NCBI RefSeq assembly: GCF_004353505.1
Contig: NZ_SMNQ01000005.1
Span: 310,001 to 374,000, forward strand
Length of the DNA: 64,000 nt
Direction: 5' to 3'
Source of the DNA: Streptomyces sp. WAC05374
Lineage (GTDB): Bacteria; Actinomycetota; Actinomycetes; Streptomycetales; Streptomycetaceae
Positions within the stretch are counted from its first letter, which is position 1. Each line of letters opens with the position of its first letter. Shown piece by piece: positions 17,648 through 25,965 of the stretch. Below the pieces are notes generated by a model. The model was not told the origin of the DNA, searched no databases, and saw only the letters and a program-made list of their open reading frames with translations. Made by a program: the position numbers and the translations under genes.

Positions 17648-19057
17648 ATGTCTCGGACCACAGCGCCCGCCGACGCGACGCCGGTCACGCCGGCGCCGGC
17701 CGACGCGCCGCTCTCCCACGGCCTCAAGCAGCGCCACCTGTCGATGATCGCCCTCGGCGGCGTCATCGGCGCCGGGCTGTTCGTCGGCTCCGGCACCGCC
17801 ATCGCGGCCGCCGGGCCCTCGATCGTTCTCGCGTACGCGGTCTCCGGCGCGCTCGTCATGCTGGTGATGCGCATGCTGGGCGAGATGTCGGCGGCCAACC
17901 CGGCCTCCGGTTCCTTCTCGGTGCACGCCGAGCGGGCCATCGGGCCGTGGGCGGGCTTCACGGCGGGCTGGTCCTTCTGGTTCCTGCTGTGCGTGGCCGT
18001 GGGCCTGGAGGGAATCGGCGCCGCCAAGATCATGGTCGGCTGGTTCCCGGGGACGCCCGAGTGGGCGTGGGTGGCCCTCTTCATGGTGGCGTTCTGCGTG
18101 ACGAACCTCGCGGCCGTGAAGAACTTCGGTGAGTTCGAGTTCTGGTTCGCCGCGCTGAAGGTCGGCGCGATCGTGCTCTTCCTCGGCATCGGCGCGCTGG
18201 CGATCGCGGGCGTGCTGCCCGGCACGGACTCCCCCAGCACGGCGAACCTGACCGGTCACGGCGGCTTCATGCCCAGCGGCTCCGAGGGCCTGATCGTCGG
18301 TCTGCTCGCCTCCGTCTTCGCCTACGGCGGTCTGGAGACGGTCACCATCGCGGCGGCCGAGTCCGAGCACCCGGTGCAGGGCGTCGCCAAGGCCGTGCGC
18401 ACGGCGATGTGGCGGATCGGCGTCTTCTACATCGGCTCCATGGCCGTCGTGGTCACCCTGCTGCCGTGGACCGACAAGGCCGTCGCCGAGAAGGGCCCGT
18501 ACGTCGCCACGCTCGAGCACCTGGACATCCCGTACGCGGGTCAGATCATGAACGTCGTGGTGCTGGTCGCCCTGCTGTCGGCGATGAACGCCAACATCTA
18601 CGGCGCCTCCCGCATGGCCAACTCGCTGGTCGCCCGCGGCCAGGGCCCGAAGGCGCTCGGCAAGATCTCCGGCGGGGTGCCGCGCGTCGCGGTGCTGATG
18701 TCGTCGGTCATCGGCTTCGTCTGCGTGCTGCTCAGCTACTGGCGCCCCAACGACGTGTTCCTCTGGCTCCTGAACATGATCGGCGCGATCATCCTGGTCG
18801 TCTGGATCTTCATCGCGGTCTCGCAGCTCGTGCTGCGCCGCAAGCTGGAGCGCGAGGCGCCCGAGAAGCTGGTCGTGCGGATGTGGGCGTACCCGTACCT
18901 GACGTACGCGGCGCTGGCGGGCATGGCGGCGGTCTTCGTGCTGATGGCCCGTGAGGAGGGCACCCGTGACCAGCTCTACGCCACGGGCGCTCTGACCCTG
19001 GCGCTCGCGGTGACCGGCTACCTCGTGCAGCGGAACCGTCAGAAGTCCGGCGCCTGA
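17648..19057 (+). CDS. Amino-acid permease, APC family (third paralogue)
   Basis: A 469-residue, 12-helix APC transporter. It has LKQRHLSMIALGGVIGAGLFVGSG at helix 1, GWSFWFLLCVAVGLEGIGAAKI, FAYGGLETVTIAAAESEHP and a basic C-terminus. It shares FGEFEFWFAALKVGAIVLFLG exactly with the second permease, so these two diverged most recently. The start ATG at 17648 has only a weak AGGG upstream. The upstream 160 bases carry a -10-like TATAGC and a nested inverted repeat. Its last nine codons and the following bases are tandemly duplicated after the stop. Confidence 0.92.
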   Translation: MSRTTAPADATPVTPAPADAPLSHGLKQRHLSMIALGGVIGAGLFVGSGTAIAAAGPSIVLAYAVSGALVMLVMRMLGEMSAANPASGSFSVHAERAIGPWAGFTAGWSFWFLLCVAVGLEGIGAAKIMVGWFPGTPEWAWVALFMVAFCVTNLAAVKNFGEFEFWFAALKVGAIVLFLGIGALAIAGVLPGTDSPSTANLTGHGGFMPSGSEGLIVGLLASVFAYGGLETVTIAAAESEHPVQGVAKAVRTAMWRIGVFYIGSMAVVVTLLPWTDKAVAEKGPYVATLEHLDIPYAGQIMNVVVLVALLSAMNANIYGASRMANSLVARGQGPKALGKISGGVPRVAVLMSSVIGFVCVLLSYWRPNDVFLWLLNMIGAIILVVWIFIAVSQLVLRRKLEREAPEKLVVRMWAYPYLTYAALAGMAAVFVLMAREEGTRDQLYATGALTLALAVTGYLVQRNRQKSGA

Positions 19058-19095
19058 CGGCCCGGCAGAAGTCCGGCGGGGCCTGACGGCCCGGC
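19041..19095. repeat. Tandem duplication of the third permease 3' end
   Basis: AGAAGTCCGGCG, CCTGACGGCCCGGC at 19041-19066 is repeated at 19067-19095 with three additional G. The first copy contains the stop codon, so the second is untranslated. Confidence 0.85.
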
Positions 19096-19107
19096 GGTGA
19101 GCGGAAG

Positions 19108-19142
19108 AAGGGGCCCCGGCGCGCGACGCGCCGGGGCCCCTT
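19108..19142 (+). terminator. Terminator of the third permease gene
   Basis: Perfect 16-bp arms AAGGGGCCCCGGCGCG (19108-19123) and complement (19127-19142) with a CGA loop. Confidence 0.9.
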
Positions 19143-19277
19143 CACGTGCGGGCCCGGCGCGCCGGCCGCTCCCGCGCCCGCCGGGCCCCTCCCGTGCCGG
19201 TACGGCGGGTGAAGACCGGCCGCACGGCACGTGAAGTGCCCCGGCGGGCGGCGCCGGGATGCCTACCGTGCCGCGGT

Positions 19278-20354
19278 ATGAGACGTCGCTCGGTACTCCT
19301 CGCGGCGGGCGCGACCGCCGCCGCCTCCCTGTCCTCCCCCGCCCCCTCCCACGCCGCCGCGCCCGCCCGCCGGCCCCTCGTGATCGGCCACCGGGGCGCG
19401 GCCGGCTGGCGCCCCGAACACACCGCCGCCTCCTACACGCTCGCCGTCGAGACCGGCGCCGACTGGATCGAACCGGACCTCGTGCCGACCCGGGACCACC
19501 ATCTGGTGGTGCGCCACGAGAACGAGATCTCGGGCACCACGGACGTCGCCCGGCGCCCCGAGTTCGCCGGGCGGCGCACCACGAAGACCGTCGACGGGCG
19601 GGCCGTCACCGGCTGGTTCACCGAGGACTTCACGCTCGCGGAGCTGAGGACCCTGCGGGCGGTCGAGCGCCTGCCCCTCGTACGGAACCGGAACACCGTC
19701 TTCGACGGGCACCAGCGGGTGATGACCTTCCAGGAGGTCGTCGGGCTGGCGCGCACGCTGTCGAGGCGCCACGGACGGACCGTCACGGTCTTCCCGGAGA
19801 CCAAGCACCCGACGTACTTCCGCTCCCTGGGCCTGCCCCTGGAGCCGGTACTCGCCGACGCCGTGCGCCGCCTCCGGCTCGGCCCGCGCGAGTGCGTGAT
19901 CCAGTCGTTCGAGCCGTCCAGCCTGCTGCGGCTCGCCGGCGAGGGGCTGGGCGTGCCGCTCTGGCAGGCGCTCGGCACCAGCGGCGGCCCGTACGGCCAC
20001 CCTCTGACGTACCGGGACATGATGAGCCCGGCCGGGCTGCGCCGGATCGCCGCGTACGCGCGGTGGATCGGCCCCGACAAGTCGTCCCTGGTGGCGCCGT
20101 CGACGCTCGTGGCGGACGCGCACGCGGCCGGGCTGAGGGTGGGGGCGTACACCTTCCGCGCCGAGAACCAGTACCTGCCCGCGGAGCTGCGGCGCGGCAC
20201 CGACCCGCACGCCTTCGGTGACGCCTTCGCCGAGTACGCCCGCCACTTCGCCCTCGGGGTGGACGCCGTGGTGACCGACTTCCCGGACCTGGCGGCGGTC
20301 GCCCGGGAGGCGTGCCGGACGCGCCCCCAGGACGCGCCGGGACTCGTGTCCTAG
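19278..20354 (+). CDS. Secreted glycerophosphodiester phosphodiesterase
   Basis: Hydrolyses glycerophosphodiesters from phospholipids or teichoic acids outside the cell. The 358-residue precursor has a signal peptide with a twin-arginine-like start (MRRRSVLLAAGATAAAS, cleavage near SHA-AAP). The GDPD catalytic residues are visible: VIGHRGAAGWRPEHTAASY (HRG and E), EPDLVPTRDHHLVVRHE (E-x-D and the second His), and FPETKHP. ATG at 19278 gives the signal peptide; longer starts do not. TACCGT (19264-19269) lies 8 nt upstream with no Shine-Dalgarno sequence, so the transcript may be leaderless. Confidence 0.92.
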   Translation: MRRRSVLLAAGATAAASLSSPAPSHAAAPARRPLVIGHRGAAGWRPEHTAASYTLAVETGADWIEPDLVPTRDHHLVVRHENEISGTTDVARRPEFAGRRTTKTVDGRAVTGWFTEDFTLAELRTLRAVERLPLVRNRNTVFDGHQRVMTFQEVVGLARTLSRRHGRTVTVFPETKHPTYFRSLGLPLEPVLADAVRRLRLGPRECVIQSFEPSSLLRLAGEGLGVPLWQALGTSGGPYGHPLTYRDMMSPAGLRRIAAYARWIGPDKSSLVAPSTLVADAHAAGLRVGAYTFRAENQYLPAELRRGTDPHAFGDAFAEYARHFALGVDAVVTDFPDLAAVAREACRTRPQDAPGLVS

Positions 20355-20391
20355 GACGAAGGGCTGATCAACTTCCGGGCCCTCCTGCTGT

Positions 20392-20418
20392 TAGCCTGCA
20401 CTTGCACAAGATTTGCAA
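20392..20418 (+). promoter_or_regulatory. Nur operator and -10 element of the superoxide dismutase gene
   Basis: TTGCAC-AAGAT-TTGCAA (20402-20418) fits the tTGCaa-N5-ttGCAA Nur box known in Streptomyces. It lies directly after a -10-like TAGCCT (20392-20397), over the expected transcription start. Nickel-bound Nur at this place would block transcription, matching the known nickel repression of the iron enzyme. Confidence 0.85.
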
Positions 20419-20456
20419 TAAGCAGCAACATGCAGCAGCAGTCGGAGGGCTCGGAC

Positions 20457-21101
20457 ATGGCGATCTACACACTTCCTGAACTTCCGTACGACTACGCGGA
20501 GCTCGAGCCGGTCATCAACCCGCAGATCATCGAGCTGCACCACGACAAGCACCACGCCGCTTACGTCAAGGGCGCGAACGACACCCTGGAGCAGCTCGAG
20601 GAGGCCCGCGACAAGGAGCAGTGGGGCTCCATCAACGGCCTGGAGAAGAACCTCGCGTTCCACCTCTCCGGCCACATCCTGCACTCCATCTACTGGCACA
20701 ACATGACCGGCAAGAAGAACGGCGGTGGCGGCGAGCCGCTGGCCGCCGACGGCGTGGGAGAGCTCGCGGACGCCATCGCCGCGTCCTTCGGCTCCTTCGC
20801 CAAGTTCAGGACGCAGCTCTCCAAGGCCGCCGCGACCACCCAGGGCTCCGGCTGGGGTGTCCTGGCGTACGAGCCGGTCAGCGGCCGCCTGATCGTCGAG
20901 CAGGTGTACGACCACCAGGGCAACGTCGGCCAGGGCTCGGTGCCGATCCTCGTCTTCGACGCCTGGGAGCACGCCTTCTACCTCCAGTACAAGAACCAGA
21001 AGGTCGACTTCATCGACGCGATGTGGGAGGTCGTCAACTGGCAGGACGTGGCCAAGCGTTATGCCCAGGCCAAGGAGCGCACGCCACTGATCGCGCCCTG
21101 A
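20457..21101 (+). CDS. sodF: Iron-type superoxide dismutase (SodF)
   Basis: Converts superoxide to hydrogen peroxide and oxygen in the cytoplasm. The 214-residue Fe/Mn-SOD has the ligand regions [16 protein letters not shown] and [15 protein letters not shown] (Asp and His), and [20 protein letters not shown] eight bases before the ATG at 20457 sets the start; an upstream in-frame ATG at 20430 is less likely. The Nur box in front indicates nickel-dependent repression, with a nickel SOD (sodN) presumably elsewhere in the genome. Followed by a strong terminator. Confidence 0.95.
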   Translation: MAIYTLPELPYDYAELEPVINPQIIELHHDKHHAAYVKGANDTLEQLEEARDKEQWGSINGLEKNLAFHLSGHILHSIYWHNMTGKKNGGGGEPLAADGVGELADAIAASFGSFAKFRTQLSKAAATTQGSGWGVLAYEPVSGRLIVEQVYDHQGNVGQGSVPILVFDAWEHAFYLQYKNQKVDFIDAMWEVVNWQDVAKRYAQAKERTPLIAP

Positions 21102-21166
21102 CGACGGCGCCGTGAAACGTCCTGCTCGTGATCGTCTTCTCAACCTTCACCGGGCAGGCGGATGAG

Positions 21167-21207
21167 GGAAGGCCCCCTGTGAGGACGGGACTCACAGGGG
21201 GCCTTCC
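21167..21207. terminator. Bidirectional terminator after sodF
   Basis: Perfect 17-bp arms GGAAGGCCCCCTGTGAG (21167-21183) and complement (21191-21207), seven-base loop. It lies between sodF and the convergent DsbA-like gene. Confidence 0.92.
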
Positions 21208-21229
21208 GTGTACGGGTGCGCGGCCGGCG

Positions 21230-21871
21230 CTACAGGTTGCTGAAGTCCGGGCCCTGGGTGCGGGTCCGCTTGATCTCGTAGAAACCGGGGATCGACGCCA
21301 CCATCAGCGTGCCGTCCCACAGCCGGGCCGCCTGCTCGCCCTGGGGGGCGGGGGTGACGACCGGGCCGAAGAAGGCGATCTGCTCGCCGTCCGGGCCGGG
21401 CACCGCGATGACCGGGGTGCCGACCTCCTGGCCCACCTTGCTGATGCCCTCGTGGTGGGAGGCGCGCAGCTCGGCGTCGTAGGTGTCCTTGTCGGCGTAC
21501 TCGGCGAGCGACACCGGCAGGCCGGCGTCCTCCAGCGCCTCGCGGATCGCGGTGTGCGTCGGGCCCTCGCCCTTGTTGTGGAAGCGGGTGCCGAGCGCGG
21601 TGTAGAGCTTGCCCACCACCTCGTCGCCGTGGAGCTGCTGGGCGGCGACGACGACCCGGACCGGGCCCCACGCCTGGGTCTCCAGCATCTCGCGGTACTC
21701 CGGCGGGACCTCGTCCAGCTTGTCCTCGTTGAGGACCGCGAGGCTCATCACGTGCCAGCGGACGTCGACCGGGCGGACCTTCTCCACCTCGAGCATCCAG
21801 CGGGAGGTCATCCACGCCCAGGGACACAGGGGGTCGAACCAGAAGTCGGCGGTGGTCCTGCTCTCGGACAT
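21230..21871 (-). CDS. DsbA-family (mycothiol-dependent nitroreductase-like) protein
   Basis: A 213-residue thioredoxin-fold protein with an inserted helical domain, like the Rv2466c/DsbA family in actinobacteria. The active-site segment is FWFDPLCPWAWMTSRWM: the first Cys (C17 by count) is present but the second of CxxC is Ala. The cis-Pro loop is GTPVIAV. No signal peptide, so cytoplasmic. The known relative reduces disulfides or nitro compounds with mycothiol; a single-Cys site fits a monothiol mechanism. GAGGAGAG before the ATG at 21871 fixes the start. It is divergent from the pepN paralogue. Confidence 0.88.
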   Translation of the reverse strand: MSESRTTADFWFDPLCPWAWMTSRWMLEVEKVRPVDVRWHVMSLAVLNEDKLDEVPPEYREMLETQAWGPVRVVVAAQQLHGDEVVGKLYTALGTRFHNKGEGPTHTAIREALEDAGLPVSLAEYADKDTYDAELRASHHEGISKVGQEVGTPVIAVPGPDGEQIAFFGPVVTPAPQGEQAARLWDGTLMVASIPGFYEIKRTRTQGPDFSNL

Positions 21872-22026
21872 GTCTCTCCTCGTGGTCTGCGCGGGATGCA
21901 CGCGGGTCGCGCCGGGATCGTCCCTCGTGCAACGCCGGACCGCGCAAGGGCATTCCCGCATACCGCGCGTCAGTGGTGCGTGGCAGGATCGCTCCTGTCA
22001 CAACGAGCCACGAAGGAGTGCCGCCC

Positions 22027-24576
22027 GTGCCCGGTGAGAATCTGTCCCGCGACGAGGCCCGCGCGCGGGCCGAGCTGCTGTCCGTCGACGGGTACGAGGT
22101 CGCCCTCGACCTGCGGTCCGCCGTCGGGGAGAGCGAGGCCGAGCGGCGTACGTTCCGCTCGGTGACGACCATCCGGTTCCGCCGCACCGCGCCCGGCTCC
22201 GCCACCTTCGTGGACCTGATCGCCCCGTCCGTGACCTCGGTCACGCTCAATGGGCGGGAGCTGGACCCGGCGGCCGTGTTCGACGGCTCGCGGATCGCGC
22301 TGGACGGCCTCGCCGACGAGAACGTGCTGGTGGTGGACGCCCAGTGCGCCTACAGCCGCACCGGTGAGGGGCTGCACCGGTTCGTCGACCCGGAGGACGG
22401 CGAGGTCTACCTCTACACGCAGTACGAGCCGGCCGACGCGCGGCGCGTGTTCGCCAACTTCGAGCAGCCCGACCTAAAGGCGCCGTACCGCTTCGAGGTG
22501 ACGGCTCCCGAGGGCTGGACCGTGTGGAGCAACGGCGCGGAGGAGTCGCGCGAGGGGGGCGTGTGGCGGTTCGCCGAGACGGCGCCGATCTCGACGTACA
22601 TCACCTGCGTGGTGGCCGGCCCGTACCACTACGTGACGGACACCTACCGGCGCGGCGACCTGGAGATCCCGCTGGGTGCCATGTGCCGCAAGGGCCTGGC
22701 CAGGCACTTCGACGCGGACGACGTCTTCCTGATCACCAAGCAGGGCTTCGACTTCTTCCACGACAACTTCGACTACCCCTACCCCTTCGGCAAGTACGAC
22801 CAGGCCTTCGTGCCCGAGTACAACCTGGGCGCCATGGAGAACCCGGGCATGGTCACCTTCCGCGAGGAGTACATCTACCGGGGCAAGGTGACGCAGGCGG
22901 CGTACGAGCGCCGGGCGAACGTCATCCTGCACGAGATGGCGCACATGTGGTTCGGCGACCTGGTCACCATGAAGTGGTGGGACGACCTGTGGCTGAAGGA
23001 GTCCTTCGCGGACTTCATGGGTTCCTTCTCGCTCGCCGAGGCGACCCGTTTCACCAACAGTTGGGTGACCTTCGCCAACAACCGCAAGGCGTGGGCGTAC
23101 CGCGCCGACCAGCTCCCCTCCACACACCCGATCACGGCCGACATCCGTGACCTGGAGGACGCCAAGCTGAACTTCGACGGGATCACCTACGCCAAGGGCG
23201 CGGCGGTCCTCAAGCAGCTCGTGGCGTACGCGGGCCGGGACGCGTTCCTGGAGGGCGCCCGCCGCTACTTCAAGCGCCACGCCTACGGCAACACCCGCCT
23301 CGGTGACCTGCTGTCGGTGCTGGAGGAGACGTCCGGCCGGGACATGAAGGCCTGGTCGCGGTCGTGGCTGGAGACCTCGGGCGTCAACGCCCTGACGCCG
23401 GTGGTGTCGTACGGTGCGGACGGCCGCGTCGCGGAGCTGGCCGTGCTCCAGGAGGGCGAGGTGGCGCGGCCGCACCGGGCGGCGGTGGGGCTGTACCGGC
23501 TGTCGCCGGAGGGCGAGCTGGTGAGGTACGCCCGCGCGGAGGTGGACGTCACCGGGGAGCGGACCGTGGTGGCGGAGCTGGCGGGGCGGGAACGCCCGGC
23601 CCTGGTGCTGGTGAACGACGACGACCTCACGTACTGCAAGGTCCGCTTCGACGAGGACTCGCTCGCCACGCTGCGGGCGCACCTGGGCGGTCTGAAGGAC
23701 CCGCTGGCGCGGGCGCTGTGCTGGTCGGCGCTGTGGAACCTGACGCGGGACGCGCTGCTGCCCGCACGGGACTTCGTGGCCCTGGTGCTGGCCTTCGCGG
23801 GGCGCGAGTCGGACATCGGTGTGCTCCAGATGCTGCACGCCTGGGCCCGCTCGGCGCTGGTGCACTACGCGGCGCCGGCGTGGCGCGAGGAGGGCGCCGG
23901 GCTGCTGGCCGGGGGCGCGCTGCGGGAGCTGCGGGAGGCGGAGCCGGGCAGCGAGCACCAGCTCACGTGGGCGCGGTTCTTCGCCGCGACGGCCGCCTCG
24001 GAGGCGGACTTCCAGCTCCTGGAGGGGCTGCTGGAGGGCACGGCGAAGATCGACGGGCTGGACGTGGACCAGGAGCTGCGCTGGACGTTCCTGGAGCCGC
24101 TGGCCGCGCACGGCCGCGCGGACGAGGCGGCGATCGGGGCGGAGCTGGCGCGCGACGACACCGCGTCGGGCAAGCGCCACCAGGTGCGCTGTCTGGCGGC
24201 CCGCCCGTCGCAGGCCGTGAAGGCCCAGGCGTGGGCGCAGCTCGTCGAGTCGGACGCGCTGTCGAACGCGCTGGTGGAGGCGACGATCGCGGGCTTCGTC
24301 CAGCCGTCGCAGCGGGAGCTGATCGCCCCGTACGCGCCGCGGTACTTCGCGGCGATCGAGCGGGTGTGGGCCGAGCGGTCCATCCAGATCGGCATGGACG
24401 TGGTGCGGGGCCTGTTCCCGTCCCTCCAGGACGACCCGGCCACCCTGGAGGCCACCGACGCCTGGCTCGCCGCCCACGAGTCGGCCGCCCCGGCGCTGCG
24501 CCGCCTGGTGCTGGAGGCCCGCGACGACCTGGCCCGCGCCCTGCGCGCCCAGGCCCGGGACGCCGCGGCGGGCTGA
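22027..24576 (+). CDS. pepN: Aminopeptidase N, M1 family (first paralogue)
   Basis: Zinc metallopeptidase that removes N-terminal residues from peptides in the cytoplasm. 849 residues. The substrate motif GAMEN is at about 268-272, and the zinc motif HEMAH (302-306) plus the distal Glu in DLWLKES completes HExxH-x18-E. Domain order is N-terminal beta domain, thermolysin-like domain, then a helical C-terminal domain. GTG at 22027 has AAGGAG eight bases upstream. It is paralogous over its full length to the gene at 34575, but the Glu of the second enzyme's NES is in KES here. A candidate terminator follows at 24644-24670. Confidence 0.95.
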   Translation: MPGENLSRDEARARAELLSVDGYEVALDLRSAVGESEAERRTFRSVTTIRFRRTAPGSATFVDLIAPSVTSVTLNGRELDPAAVFDGSRIALDGLADENVLVVDAQCAYSRTGEGLHRFVDPEDGEVYLYTQYEPADARRVFANFEQPDLKAPYRFEVTAPEGWTVWSNGAEESREGGVWRFAETAPISTYITCVVAGPYHYVTDTYRRGDLEIPLGAMCRKGLARHFDADDVFLITKQGFDFFHDNFDYPYPFGKYDQAFVPEYNLGAMENPGMVTFREEYIYRGKVTQAAYERRANVILHEMAHMWFGDLVTMKWWDDLWLKESFADFMGSFSLAEATRFTNSWVTFANNRKAWAYRADQLPSTHPITADIRDLEDAKLNFDGITYAKGAAVLKQLVAYAGRDAFLEGARRYFKRHAYGNTRLGDLLSVLEETSGRDMKAWSRSWLETSGVNALTPVVSYGADGRVAELAVLQEGEVARPHRAAVGLYRLSPEGELVRYARAEVDVTGERTVVAELAGRERPALVLVNDDDLTYCKVRFDEDSLATLRAHLGGLKDPLARALCWSALWNLTRDALLPARDFVALVLAFAGRESDIGVLQMLHAWARSALVHYAAPAWREEGAGLLAGGALRELREAEPGSEHQLTWARFFAATAASEADFQLLEGLLEGTAKIDGLDVDQELRWTFLEPLAAHGRADEAAIGAELARDDTASGKRHQVRCLAARPSQAVKAQAWAQLVESDALSNALVEATIAGFVQPSQRELIAPYAPRYFAAIERVWAERSIQIGMDVVRGLFPSLQDDPATLEATDAWLAAHESAAPALRRLVLEARDDLARALRAQARDAAAG

Positions 24577-24972
24577 CGCCCGGTCACGCCCCGCCGGGCC
24601 CCGCACGGGGGGCTCCCCCGTTGCGGACGGTCGTCCCGCAGGGGCCCGGCACCGGGCGGGGGTGCCGGGCACCGGGCGCGCCGTCGCCGGGAGGGCGTCA
24701 CGGCGCCCGGGTGCCGGCCCCCGCCGGGGGGCGTAATCGCGTCCGGGCGGGGCACGCTCCTGGGGCGCGCCCCGGGGCGCCGGCCGGGAATCGGGCGTCC
24801 GTTCCCCGGCCGGGCGAACGTCCGGGCCGAGGGCGGACGGGCTGGTCGGAGGCATGATCGAGGCCCCTGATCGGCAGTCGAACGCCCGTACTTTAGGACG
24901 GGGTCGTCCCGAATTGTCGACAGGCGTGTAACAGCGGTTAGCGGCCGTGGGGTTGGCGGGAAGCCCCGGGGC
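24577..24972. other. Intergenic region downstream of pepN1
   Basis: About 400 bases of very GC-rich sequence without a supported gene. It contains one good hairpin, GCCCGGCACC (24644-24653) with GGTGCCGGGC (24661-24670) and loop GGGCGGG, likely the pepN1 terminator. The last 90 bases are less GC-rich (CCGTACTTTAGGACGG, GAATTGTCGACAGG, AACAGCGGTTAGC) and probably hold the promoter of the next gene. Confidence 0.6.
24644..24670 (+). terminator. Candidate terminator of pepN1
   Basis: Ten-base perfect arms GCCCGGCACC and GGTGCCGGGC around a seven-base loop, 68 bases after the stop codon. No T-run. Confidence 0.6.
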
Positions 24973-25965
24973 ATGACGAACACCCCGCTCTCCCCCCGCC
25001 CCCTGTCCCACCTGGCCGGTGACCGGCCCCGCGTCCTGTCCGCCGCACAGCTCAGGGCGCACGGTGTGTCCGCCGCCGAGGCCGCCGCGCAGTGCCGGGC
25101 CGGCGGGCCCTGGCAGCAGTACCTGCCGGGCGTGTACCTGCTGCACCCCGGACCGCCCACCAGCGAGGAGCGGCTCCGGGCCGCGCTGCTGTACGCCGAC
25201 CGGCAGCCGCAGCGGCAGCCGCCCGAGGCGATGATCACCGGGCTGGCCGCGCTCGCGCTGCACCGGTTCGCGGCCGCCCCGCGCCTGCTGTCGCTGGACC
25301 GCGTCGACGTCCTGGTGCCGCGCACCCGGCGGCTGCGCTCCACGGGGTGCGTGCGGATCGTGCGCGCGCACGAGATGCCGAAGCCGCTGGAGGTCACCGG
25401 CCTGCCGGTCGCCCCGGTGGCCCGCGCGCTGGCGGACGCCCTCGCGCACATCGGCGACGCCCACGCCGTACGGCGGCTGCTGACCGAGGCGGTACGGGAC
25501 GGCCACTGCGAACCGGCCTCGGTGGTACGGGAGTTGAACCGGGCACGGCTGCTGGCCCGGCCGCACGTCGTGGACGCCGTGGACTCGCTGCTCGCGGAGG
25601 GGCGGGCGCTGGCGGAGGACCGGTTGTACGAGATGGTGCGCGTGCACGGCCTGCCGGAGCCCCTGTGGAACGTCGACCTCCGGCTGCCCGGCGGCCCGCA
25701 CCTCGGCGGTGTGGACGCGTACTGGCCCGACCACGCGGTCGCCGTGGAGCTCGACACCCGCTCGCCGCGCCACGACGACGACACGCTGTGGACCGAGTAC
25801 ACGCGCAAGCGCGAGCACATGGAGCGGCTGGGCATCACCGTCGTCCACATCACGCCCCGCAAGCTCCGGGACACCCTGGAGCAGCAGGCGATCGTGGTGC
25901 GTACGGCGCTGATGGCGGCCGGGGACCGCGCCCCGGCCGCCTACGTGGTGGTCCTGCCCCGCTAG
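24973..25965 (+). CDS. AbiEi-like N-domain plus DUF559-like nuclease-fold protein
   Basis: A 330-residue protein. The N-terminal part (about residues 20-60, VLSAAQLRAHGVSAAEAAAQCRAGGPWQQYLPGVYLLHPG) resembles the winged-helix N-domain of AbiEi-type antitoxins. The C-terminal part (about 235-310, HLGGVDAYWPDHAVAVELDTRSPRHDD then TEYTRKREHMERLGITVVHITP) has the D...E-x-D layout of DUF559/Vsr-like PD-(D/E)XK folds. No toxin gene is adjacent. Function unknown; a DNA-binding or degenerate nuclease role is inferred. The 3' end overlaps the convergent serine hydrolase by four bases. Confidence 0.75.
   Translation: MTNTPLSPRPLSHLAGDRPRVLSAAQLRAHGVSAAEAAAQCRAGGPWQQYLPGVYLLHPGPPTSEERLRAALLYADRQPQRQPPEAMITGLAALALHRFAAAPRLLSLDRVDVLVPRTRRLRSTGCVRIVRAHEMPKPLEVTGLPVAPVARALADALAHIGDAHAVRRLLTEAVRDGHCEPASVVRELNRARLLARPHVVDAVDSLLAEGRALAEDRLYEMVRVHGLPEPLWNVDLRLPGGPHLGGVDAYWPDHAVAVELDTRSPRHDDDTLWTEYTRKREHMERLGITVVHITPRKLRDTLEQQAIVVRTALMAAGDRAPAAYVVVLPR

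Noticed and set aside
22474..25848. Very long open frame (over 1100 codons) on the minus strand opposite pepN1
   Set aside because: It mirrors the codon bias of pepN1 and the next gene, is Arg/Gly/Val-rich and matches no family; a shadow of GC-rich coding sequence. The same applies to long minus frames at 29944-33240 and 34284-37685.
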